NCBI GenBank assembly: GCA_964591085.1
Contig: CAZPXH010000031.1
Span: forward strand, 1 to 10,550
DNA length: 10,550 nt
From: CAZPXH01 sp964591085
GTDB lineage: Bacteria > Spirochaetota > Spirochaetia > DSM-27196 > CAZPXH01
Reading direction: 5' to 3'
Each line of letters opens with the position of its first letter. The first letter of the stretch is position 1. Positions 1 to 5,237 of this stretch are shown one piece after another. The notes below the pieces were generated by a model. It did not search any database and was not told the DNA's origin. It saw only the letters and a program-made list of their open reading frames with translations. Position numbers and translations under genes: made by a program.

Positions 1-117
1 GCGCAGGGACTGTGCAACGAGGGCCCCCGGCGAGAGGGTCAGCGGGAGAACCAGCAGGAGGAGGGCAGTGGTGTGCCTCTTTGCGCGTCGGACTCCGGGT
101 AGCCGGAGCGCAGGAAT
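1..117 (-). CDS. Partial gene start with a signal-peptide-like N-terminus (tentative)
   Basis: Read leftward, this frame stays open to the window edge. It encodes a basic stretch (RRAKRH), a hydrophobic core (TALLLLVLPLTLSPGALV) and a plausible signal peptidase I site (ALVA before QS). That is the standard layout of an exported-protein N-terminus, and the third codon positions are strongly GC-rich, as in the neighbouring genes. The weak point is the start: I find no in-frame ATG, GTG or TTG between here and the interior of coaD. The only reasonable candidate is an ATT at 115-117, preceded by GGGG at a normal distance, which would give a signal peptide beginning PALRLPGVRRAKRH. The gene would be divergent from coaD. 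The body lies outside the window, so its function cannot be judged. The alternative is a chance hydrophobic reading of GC-rich spacer DNA. Confidence 0.33.
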   Translation of the reverse strand, partial: MPALRLPGVRRAKRHTTALLLLVLPLTLSPGALVAQSLR

Positions 118-159
118 CTGCTTGCCCCACCGCTTTGCTCGTGGAATAGTGGCGGCACC

Positions 160-648
160 GTGGCAACCGCGCTGTTTCCGGGTTCCTTTGACCCGCCAAC
201 CAATGGGCACGTAAACATTCTCGCACGAGCGGCATCCATCTTCGACCACGTCCACGTGGTCATCGCCGCAAATCCGTCCAAGGCGTACACCTTCAGCACG
301 GAGGAACGGGTTCGGATGATGGCAGAGCTGGCCTCCGAGCACCGCAATTCGTCTGTCCACACCTGGGACAGCCTCATTGTTGACTTTGCCCGCGAGGTTG
401 GTGCGAGGGTGATGGTCCGCGGAGTGCGGGCGCTCTCTGACTTTGCATACGAGTTTGAGCTGTCAATGATGAACCGCGGGCTGAATCCAGAGGTGGAGAC
501 GCTCCTGCTGCCGACCGAGGCTGACTACTTTGTCCTGCGGTCCAGTGCAATCAAGGAGCTCGCGAGGCTTGGTGGCGATGTTTCCGGTATGGTTCCGCCG
601 GTTGTAGCGGAGATGCTGTCCCGTAAGATGGCAGAGGGGCGATCATGA
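160..648 (+). CDS. coaD: Phosphopantetheine adenylyltransferase (coenzyme A synthesis)
   Basis: CoaD is a cytoplasmic enzyme that transfers AMP from ATP to 4'-phosphopantetheine, making dephospho-CoA in the penultimate step of CoA synthesis. The 162-residue length is normal for the family. The nucleotidyltransferase signature is present: FPGSFDPPTNGH at residues 6-17, with the catalytic TNGH motif at 14-17 and His17. RGVR at 87-90 matches the substrate-binding arginine region, followed by ALSDFAYEFELSMMNR. The C-terminal ISSSxVKE motif appears as VLRSSAIKE (residues 125-133), with Arg in place of the first Ser. Translation starts at a GTG, because MATALFPGSFDP is the usual family N-terminus; no strong Shine-Dalgarno sequence is visible. 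CoA supplies the phosphopantetheine arm added to AcpP, which is encoded just downstream, so the neighbourhood is functionally coherent. Confidence 0.95.
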   Translation: MATALFPGSFDPPTNGHVNILARAASIFDHVHVVIAANPSKAYTFSTEERVRMMAELASEHRNSSVHTWDSLIVDFAREVGARVMVRGVRALSDFAYEFELSMMNRGLNPEVETLLLPTEADYFVLRSSAIKELARLGGDVSGMVPPVVAEMLSRKMAEGRS

Positions 649-713
649 CAGCCCACGGGATCCGCAGCGGCAACCAGGGAGCAGCGCCAGCGCCAGGGCC
701 GTAGAACCGGGAA

Positions 714-731
714 CAGCCGGAAATTCGGCTG
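714..731. repeat. Perfect 6-bp inverted repeat next to the rpmF promoter
   Basis: CAGCCG and CGGCTG flank the 6-base spacer GAAATT. The arms can be extended by two further base pairs (AA with TT) if one base is bulged. The repeat sits directly upstream of the -35 box of the rpmF promoter. As RNA it would be a hairpin about 65 bases after the coaD stop and might help end coaD transcription, but there is no run of T after it. As DNA it could be an operator. The sequence does not decide between these. The rest of the 649-796 gap holds only the promoter and the rpmF ribosome binding site. Confidence 0.4.
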
Positions 732-732
732 G

Positions 733-762
733 TTGACAGCGTATCAGGGCGCTGAGTACTCT
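733..762 (+). promoter_or_regulatory. Sigma70-type promoter for rpmF-acpP-rnc
   Basis: A perfect TTGACA (733-738) is followed, 18 bases later, by TACTCT (757-762), which keeps the important T, A and final T of the -10 consensus. Transcription would begin near 769, about 28 bases before the rpmF start, leaving room for the AGGGG ribosome binding site at 786-790. The location between coaD and rpmF supports a separate operon promoter. The call rests on sequence match only. Confidence 0.55.
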
Positions 763-796
763 CCAGCGTCCAAATCGAGAGCACCAGGGGTTACTC

Positions 797-985
797 ATGG
801 CTGTACCAAAAAAACGACACTCCAAGGCAAGGACGCGGCGCCGGAAGGCTGCCAACGGGGCCGTGAAGCCACCAACGTTGGTCCGCAATCCCGAGAGCGG
901 GGAGTGGGTCCCACGGCACCAGGTGGACATGAAGAGCGGATTCTACCGGGGAAAGCAGATCTTCGAACCCGAGGAACTTGACTGA
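797..985 (+). CDS. rpmF: 50S ribosomal protein L32
   Basis: The gene encodes a small basic protein of the large ribosomal subunit, 62 residues long, which is normal. The N-terminus MAVPKKRHSKARTRRRKA is the L32 signature. The middle section has no CxxC pair; NPESGEWVPRHQVD takes its place, so this is a C-minus, zinc-independent form of L32. The protein ends GFYRGKQIFEPEELD. The start is clear: AGGGG lies six bases before the ATG. It is the first gene of the likely operon rpmF-acpP-rnc. Linkage of rpmF to fatty-acid synthesis genes is widespread in bacteria. Here the plsX and fab genes that often sit between rpmF and acpP are absent. Confidence 0.95.
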   Translation: MAVPKKRHSKARTRRRKAANGAVKPPTLVRNPESGEWVPRHQVDMKSGFYRGKQIFEPEELD

Positions 986-1058
986 CCAGCAGTCGGCGCG
1001 GCGGTAGCTGCCCGGCCGTTGGCACCTGAAACCATTCCAGCGGAAAAGGAGTATCGGT

Positions 1059-1295
1059 ATGGATGAACTGTTCGAGAAGATGAAGAAGCTCATCGCCGAC
1101 AAGCTTGAGGTCGACGAGAGCAAGATCACTATGGAGTCTTCATTCCGGCAGGATCTCGGTGCTGACAGCCTTGATACCTACGAGCTTGTTTACGCGATTG
1201 AGGAAGAACTCGGGATCACTATCCCGGACGACAAGGCAAACGAGTTCGAGACCGTCAAGGACGCGCTCGAATTCATCAAGTCACAGCAGAAGTAG
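1059..1295 (+). CDS. acpP: Acyl carrier protein
   Basis: AcpP carries the growing acyl chain in type II fatty acid synthesis, bound to a 4'-phosphopantetheine arm. The 78-residue acidic protein has the attachment motif GADSLDTYELVYAIEEELGI, with the modified serine at residue 37 in DSL. The family usually has GADSLDTVELV, so the Tyr at residue 40 is a small deviation. The C-terminus (DDKANEFETVKDALEFIKS) is standard helix IV sequence. A strong ribosome binding site, AAAAGGAG, lies seven bases before the ATG, which fits the high expression expected of AcpP. The 73-base gap from rpmF contains a short GC-rich potential hairpin near 1004-1018 but no T-run, so co-transcription with rpmF is likely. 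rnc follows six bases after the stop. Confidence 0.96.
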   Translation: MDELFEKMKKLIADKLEVDESKITMESSFRQDLGADSLDTYELVYAIEEELGITIPDDKANEFETVKDALEFIKSQQK

Positions 1296-1301
1296 GCGCC
1301 C

Positions 1302-2102
1302 GTGGCATCCGTGGTTGAGCGTGGCGCTCCACCGCTTGATGCTGCGCGAAAGAAGCAGCTTCAGCTGTTCCAGAAGTCTCTGGGTCTGAGGTTCAGGAGC
1401 CTTGCGCTTCTGAACCTCGCTTTTTCTCACCGCTCTTACGCTCACGAGGCCGGTGAGGATTTATCCAGCAACGAGCGGCTTGAGTTCCTTGGAGACTCCG
1501 TCCTGGGCCTTGCCGTGGCAAGTATTTTGTACCAGGCCTATCCGGATGCTCCTGAGGGCACGCTTTCTCCACTGCGGTCCCTGCTTGTCTCTGCAGGAAC
1601 CCTGGCGCGAATTGCCCGGCGCGTACACGTTCCGGAAATGCTTCTGTTGTCCCGTGGAGAAGACGCAAGTGGTGGGCGGAAGAAGACGGCGATCCTTGCG
1701 GATGCCACCGAGGCAATTATCGGAGCTTGCTACCTGGATGCGGGGTTTGCTCCGGCGGTGCGACTGGTGGAGAAGCTGGTAGCCCCTGAGCTGGACCGCG
1801 TTCAGGAGAATCGGCACCAGCGGGACGCAAAAACCGCCCTGCAGGAGCTCAGCCTTGCCCGGAAGCAGGGGTATCCCGGTTACCGCGTGATTGACCGTAG
1901 GGGACCGGACCACGCGCGCACCTTTGTGGTGGAGGTTACGGTTGCCGGGGAGACCTATGGCCCGGCGGAAGGGCGGAGCAAAAAGGCTGCCGAACAGCAG
2001 GCGGCAGAACTCGCGCTCAGCGCACTTGAATCAGCTCAATCCTCTGATTCTGCTGCCGGGCGGCCGTCTGGCGCTGAGCTCGGGGAAAAGCGCTCCCGGT
2101 AG
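1302..2102 (+). CDS. rnc: Ribonuclease III
   Basis: RNase III is an endonuclease that cuts double-stranded RNA; it processes rRNA precursors and structured or antisense-paired mRNAs. The catalytic domain spans about residues 20-165. It holds the signature NERLEFLGDSVL with Glu58 and Asp65, and ADATEAIIGA with Asp134 and Glu137, so all four metal-binding residues of the family are present. A double-stranded RNA binding domain follows at about 174-243, with DAKTALQELSLARKQGYPGY at its start and GRSKKAAEQQAAELAL as its last helix. The 266 residues include a low-complexity tail (ESAQSSDSAAGRPSG) beyond the domain, which makes the protein longer than the roughly 226-residue enterobacterial enzyme. 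It starts at a GTG six bases after acpP, with a weak ribosome binding site, so translation may depend on ribosomes leaving acpP. Its 3' end overlaps convergent cca. Confidence 0.95.
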   Translation: MASVVERGAPPLDAARKKQLQLFQKSLGLRFRSLALLNLAFSHRSYAHEAGEDLSSNERLEFLGDSVLGLAVASILYQAYPDAPEGTLSPLRSLLVSAGTLARIARRVHVPEMLLLSRGEDASGGRKKTAILADATEAIIGACYLDAGFAPAVRLVEKLVAPELDRVQENRHQRDAKTALQELSLARKQGYPGYRVIDRRGPDHARTFVVEVTVAGETYGPAEGRSKKAAEQQAAELALSALESAQSSDSAAGRPSGAELGEKRSR

Positions 2103-3442
2103 AGCCCGGAGGCCAGCCGCAGCAGCTTGTCGCGGGTGTTCATCCCCGGGTCGTCAAGAACCGCTTCCAGGAGCAGTGAAAGCATCTTCCCAAGCGCGGG
2201 GCCGGGCCGCATCCCGACCTGCTCCATCAGGTCCCTTCCATTGACCGCAAGATCCCCGATAGCCAGAGCCGCGTCCTCGCCGGTAATCCGGTTGATCCGA
2301 TCCGCGAGGCCAAACTCCCGCTCCGCAAGGACGCGGCCGCGCTTGCTACCCTTGTCCGCCGCGCGCAGACGGATGAGGTCCTCTACCAGATCAGCGCCTA
2401 CACGGGACACAAATCGGCGCACTGCAGCATCGCTCCAGCCGGGATCGTAGCCGTACATGTGATTCCGGATCAGGCGCGTCGTGCGCTCAATGACCCGGTT
2501 GGGAAAGCGCAGAGCCCTCAGCTCTTCTGTGGCAAGCTCCGCGCCCCGCAGGTCATGCCCGGTATAGCGCTCAGTGCCATCCGGCTCCACGCTTCTGCAG
2601 CGGGGTTTGGCAACGTCATGAAGATAGCCGGCAAGGCGGAGTTCAGGCATTTGCGGAAGCATTGATGCGGTAGCAACGAGGTGAGCGTAGAGGTCCGGGA
2701 GAATCGGGGAGTTCACCGGATAGCCCCGGGTGTCCAGCAGGGAGGGAAAGAGCGCCGGGAGCAGGCCGTACTCGGCAAGCGCGTGGAGGCCCGCCGACGG
2801 GTCTTCCGCCAGGAGCGTCTTCTGGAACTCGTCCCGCCTGCGTTCCGGACTGACGCGGGTCACGGTGGGGGAAAGCCGAGCCGCCGCTTCTGCAGTCTCT
2901 GCAGAAACGGTGAAGCCCAGCTGAGCAGAGAAGCGGACCGCGCGAAGAATGCGGAGGGAATCCTCGCTGAAGCGGGCATCCGGGGTGCCGATGCAGCGGA
3001 TGATCCGCTTGCGGATATCTGCCCCGCCGCCGTGCGGATCCAGGAGGATCTGCTTCTGCAGGTCCCATGCCATGCCGTTGATGGTGAAATCCCGGCGTTG
3101 CAGATCCTGTTCAACGGATGAGCCGAATGTCACCGAGTCCGGATGGCGGCCATCCGAGTACTCGCCCTCCGAGCGGAAGGTGGTCACCTCAAACTGGTGC
3201 TTGCCAAGGAGTACGGTAACCGTGCCGTGTTCGATTCCCGTGGGAATCACCCGGCGGAACAGTGCTTGGACCCGTGTCGGCAATGCATCGGTTGCGCAGT
3301 CGTAGTCGGTGATGGTCCTTCCAAGCACCGCGTTTCGCACCGCGCCGCCCACCAGAAAACACTGGTGACCCGCTTCTGCGAGGACCCGGGAAAGCGTTCT
3401 GAGTTCATTTGGGAGGTTCCGGAACGGAGATCCGAGTGTCAT
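2036..3442 (-). CDS. cca: CCA tRNA nucleotidyltransferase / poly(A) polymerase family, with HD domain
   Basis: Class II enzymes of this family add or repair the CCA end of tRNAs. A few relatives are poly(A) polymerases, which I cannot exclude by eye. The nucleotidyltransferase head shows FLVGGAVRNAVLG (GG at 32-33) followed by TDYDCATD with catalytic Asp46 and Asp48. Next come RRDFTINGM (116-124), where Gly replaces the usual Ala of RRDFTxNAM, then DSLRILRAVRF and the ERRRDEF nucleotide-recognition region. An HD phosphohydrolase domain follows (LHDVAKPR, then IRNHMYGYDP). From the ATG at 3442 the protein has 468 residues. A longer reading from a TTG at 3481 is rejected because it would cross the promoter. 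The gene lies downstream of flaB but has its own promoter, and its last 67 bases overlap the end of rnc on the other strand. Confidence 0.9.
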   Translation of the reverse strand: MTLGSPFRNLPNELRTLSRVLAEAGHQCFLVGGAVRNAVLGRTITDYDCATDALPTRVQALFRRVIPTGIEHGTVTVLLGKHQFEVTTFRSEGEYSDGRHPDSVTFGSSVEQDLQRRDFTINGMAWDLQKQILLDPHGGGADIRKRIIRCIGTPDARFSEDSLRILRAVRFSAQLGFTVSAETAEAAARLSPTVTRVSPERRRDEFQKTLLAEDPSAGLHALAEYGLLPALFPSLLDTRGYPVNSPILPDLYAHLVATASMLPQMPELRLAGYLHDVAKPRCRSVEPDGTERYTGHDLRGAELATEELRALRFPNRVIERTTRLIRNHMYGYDPGWSDAAVRRFVSRVGADLVEDLIRLRAADKGSKRGRVLAEREFGLADRINRITGEDAALAIGDLAVNGRDLMEQVGMRPGPALGKMLSLLLEAVLDDPGMNTRDKLLRLASGLYRERFSPSSAPDGRPAAESED

Positions 3443-3452
3443 TGGCGGCGGG

Positions 3453-3481
3453 AGTATAGCGGAGGCGGCAAGGGGAGACAA
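3453..3481 (-). promoter_or_regulatory. Sigma70-type promoter for cca giving a near-leaderless mRNA
   Basis: Reading leftward, TTGTCT (3481-3476) and TATACT (3458-3453) are separated by exactly 17 bases. TATACT matches five of six -10 positions. Only ten bases separate the -10 box from the cca ATG, so the transcript would begin near 3446 with a leader of only about three to five bases. No Shine-Dalgarno sequence is present in the CCGCCGCC stretch before the ATG, which fits. The first bases of the -35 box overlap the T-run of the flaB terminator. Confidence 0.5.
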
Positions 3482-3512
3482 AAAAAGGCGCCGACCCCTT
3501 CAGGCCGGCGCC
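3480..3512 (-). terminator. Rho-independent terminator of flaB
   Basis: On the minus strand, GGCGCCGGCC and GGTCGGCGCC form a 10-bp GC-rich stem (one G-U pair) with the 6-base loop TGAAGG. Seven T residues follow immediately. It lies about 38 bases after the flaB stop codon and is a textbook intrinsic terminator, so flaB is probably a single-gene transcript that does not run into cca. Confidence 0.9.
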
Positions 3513-3550
3513 TGTGGAACCCCCGAAAGGATTCCGTCCCCACCTGTTGA

Positions 3551-4423
3551 CTACTGCAGCAGCTGGAGGACCGACTGCGGCTGCGTGTTCGCCTGGGCGA
3601 TCATTGCAACCGACGCCTGGGTCAGGATCTGGTTCTTGGTGAACTCTACCGTCTCCTCGGCGAGGTCGGTGTCGCGAATCCGCGACTCGGCTGCCTGCAG
3701 GTTCTCAGCGCCGTTGGCCAGACCAACCCGGGCAAGATCCAGGCGGTTCTGGTAGGCACCGAGGTCCGCGCGCTGCTTGTTGACAGTGTTCAGTGCCCGA
3801 TCCAGCAGCCCGATGGCGCGGTTGGCGTTATCGGGGGTGGAAAGGCTGATAAACGTTGCCGTGTGCGGCAGGCCGCTCGGGCTCTGGATACCAAGGCCCT
3901 GTGCCGTCATTGTTCCGATGAACACACGCTCCCGCTGGTCCATGTTGGCACCAATGTGGAAGTACATGCTCGCGGTAACGGCGTTCACGCCGGTATCCCG
4001 TGCAAAGCGTCCGGTGAGCAGCTGCAGACCGTTGAACTGCGCATGAGAAGCAACGCGATTGATTTCGTCCACAAGCTGGGACACCTCAACCTGGATCTGC
4101 ATGCGGTCCTCGGTGGTGTAGATACCGTTGGACGCCTGGACGGCCAGTTCCCGGATCCGCTGGAGCACGTCCTGCGATTCCTGAAGATAGCCCTCTGCGG
4201 TCTGGATCAGCGAAATGCCGTCCGCCGCGTTCCGTTCTGCCTGGCGCAGGCCGCGGATCTGAGCCCGCATCTTCTCGCTGACCGCGAGACCTGATGCATC
4301 GTCACCCGCTCGGTTGATGCGCTGGCCACTCGACAGCTTCTCGATGTTGCCCATGAGCGCCATCGAATTGAACTTCTGCTGCCGCTGAGCGAACATTGCG
4401 CTCAGATTGTGGTTGATGATCAT
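3551..4423 (-). CDS. flaB: Flagellar filament core protein FlaB (flagellin)
   Basis: This is the core subunit of the spirochaete periplasmic flagellar filament. The 290 residues match the usual size of treponemal FlaB proteins. The conserved N-terminal D0/D1 part begins MIINHNLSAMFAQRQ and includes IEKLSSGQRINRAGDDASG and LAVSEKMRAQIRGL. The spirochaete-type centre reads ASMYFHIGANMDQRERVFIG. The C-terminal D1/D0 part contains NLQAAESRIRDTDLAEETVE and ends SVLQLLQ. There is no large variable D2/D3 domain and no signal peptide, as expected for export by the flagellar type III apparatus. The ribosome binding site GGAGGA lies four bases before the ATG. The leader carries a possible CsrA-controlled hairpin and the gene ends in a strong terminator. 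I found no convincing sigma28 promoter upstream. thiN is divergent. Confidence 0.96.
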   Translation of the reverse strand: MIINHNLSAMFAQRQQKFNSMALMGNIEKLSSGQRINRAGDDASGLAVSEKMRAQIRGLRQAERNAADGISLIQTAEGYLQESQDVLQRIRELAVQASNGIYTTEDRMQIQVEVSQLVDEINRVASHAQFNGLQLLTGRFARDTGVNAVTASMYFHIGANMDQRERVFIGTMTAQGLGIQSPSGLPHTATFISLSTPDNANRAIGLLDRALNTVNKQRADLGAYQNRLDLARVGLANGAENLQAAESRIRDTDLAEETVEFTKNQILTQASVAMIAQANTQPQSVLQLLQ

Positions 4424-4489
4424 ACAATCCTCCGTGATTGCAACTGACCGTTCTTCCGGACCTCCGTGTCCGGTCCCCTCAACGAGGGG
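4424..4489 (-). promoter_or_regulatory. Structured flaB leader with two candidate CsrA sites
   Basis: In flaB mRNA sense, CCGGAC and GTCCGG (4473-4456) form a perfect 6-bp stem around the loop ACGGAG. The ten bases ACACGGAGGT across this loop (4469-4460) match the CsrA binding consensus ACAnGGAnGU at every defined position and place GGA in the loop. The octamer CACGGAGG recurs at 4436-4429, where it contains the flaB Shine-Dalgarno core, 32 bases downstream. A second hairpin, CCCCTC-GTT-GAGGGG, lies upstream at 4489-4475. CsrA control of flagellin translation is known in Borrelia and Bacillus; here it is inferred from the sequence alone. The rest of the 175-base flaB-thiN gap (4490-4598) has only weak promoter-like elements. 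Confidence 0.45.
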
Positions 4490-4598
4490 TTCACATTGAG
4501 CATCGGTGGATTCTCCGGGCGCCGTGAGGAAATACCGCCTGCGTCTCCGGCTGCAAGGTCCGCGCGATCTCTGCTATTGTCCCACTCGGGATCCACTG

Positions 4599-5237
4599 TT
4601 GAAGGGATTGGTACTCACCGGGGGCGAAGGGCCTGATCAGGAGCTCTTTCGCCGGGTCAACCCGGTTTCTGACGTTATCATCGCTGCCGACTCCGGCCTT
4701 GACCTTGCCGCACGGTTGGGGCTCCAGCCCGACTGGTTCATCGGTGACATGGATTCCGTGAACCCCGAGCTGGCCGCCCGATTCTCGCCGGACCGGAGTC
4801 ACGTCCTCCCCCGAGACAAGGATGAGACGGATACCGAGGCCGCCATTGCGTTCCTGTCCGGACTCGGAGCTCACGAATGGTGCCTGGTTGGCGCTGGGGG
4901 AGGCCGACTGGACCACCTCATGGGAGTTCTGGCGCTTTACCATCGGCCCTTGCCACCGCAAATCTGGATTTCCGCGCGCGCGGTGGTCTACCTGCTGAGC
5001 GAAAAGCACGAGTTCCAGTTGCAGCCAGGCCTCACCATCTCCTTTTTCCCGGCGGGCCAGGGACCGGTGCGCGCCTGGACCAGCGGGCTGAAGTGGGATC
5101 TGGGGGATCTGGTGTTCCGGCCCGGTGAGTTCGGCGTGAGCAATGTGGTTATGGAAGGAAAGGTGCGGGTGGAGCTGCAGGAGGGGAGACTGCTTCTGGT
5201 GATGCCGGAACCGGCGGTGTGGCATGACCCGGCTTGA
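4599..5237 (+). CDS. thiN: Thiamine pyrophosphokinase
   Basis: The enzyme transfers pyrophosphate from ATP to thiamine, giving thiamine diphosphate in one step, and so allows use of salvaged vitamin B1. The catalytic domain is clear: AADSGLDLAARLGLQPDWFIGDMDSV (residues 29-54, with Asp31, Asp50 and Asp52), the acidic motif DKDETDTEAAI (73-83), and the glycine-rich GAGGGRLDHLMG (98-109). A beta-rich C-terminal domain follows (LTISFFPAG, LGDLVFRPGEFGVSN). I chose the TTG at 4599 because MKGLVLTGGEGP is the usual family N-terminus and gives 212 residues, the normal length. A longer reading from GTG 4506 adds 31 basic residues with no family character and would lie in the flaB regulatory region. 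The gene overlaps the next one by 14 bases, implying a shared transcript. Confidence 0.9.
   Translation: MKGLVLTGGEGPDQELFRRVNPVSDVIIAADSGLDLAARLGLQPDWFIGDMDSVNPELAARFSPDRSHVLPRDKDETDTEAAIAFLSGLGAHEWCLVGAGGGRLDHLMGVLALYHRPLPPQIWISARAVVYLLSEKHEFQLQPGLTISFFPAGQGPVRAWTSGLKWDLGDLVFRPGEFGVSNVVMEGKVRVELQEGRLLLVMPEPAVWHDPA

Noticed and set aside
1..149. Rightward frame open from the window edge to a TAG at 147-149, as the end of a gene upstream of coaD
   Set aside because: The translation is Gly/Ala/Arg-rich with no protein-like pattern, while the opposite strand encodes a signal-peptide-like sequence with GC-rich third positions.
645..704. Short 19-codon frame starting in an ATGA overlap with the coaD stop
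   Set aside because: The peptide (MTAHGIRSGNQGAAPAPGP) has no family character, and the gap contains a promoter and dyad that explain it better.
1461..1913. Open 150-residue frame antisense to rnc
   Set aside because: It lies entirely opposite the RNase III catalytic domain, with no ribosome binding site or protein motif, and is a shadow of GC-rich codon usage.
3443..3481. Thirteen-residue N-terminal extension of cca from a TTG at 3481
   Set aside because: It would run through the TATACT promoter and into the flaB terminator T-run, has no ribosome binding site and adds no family-like residues.
4490..4530. Sigma28-type flagellar promoter for flaB (ACCGATGC on the minus strand near 4500)
   Set aside because: Only the CCGAT core matches, and there is no TAAA-like -35 at the required distance.
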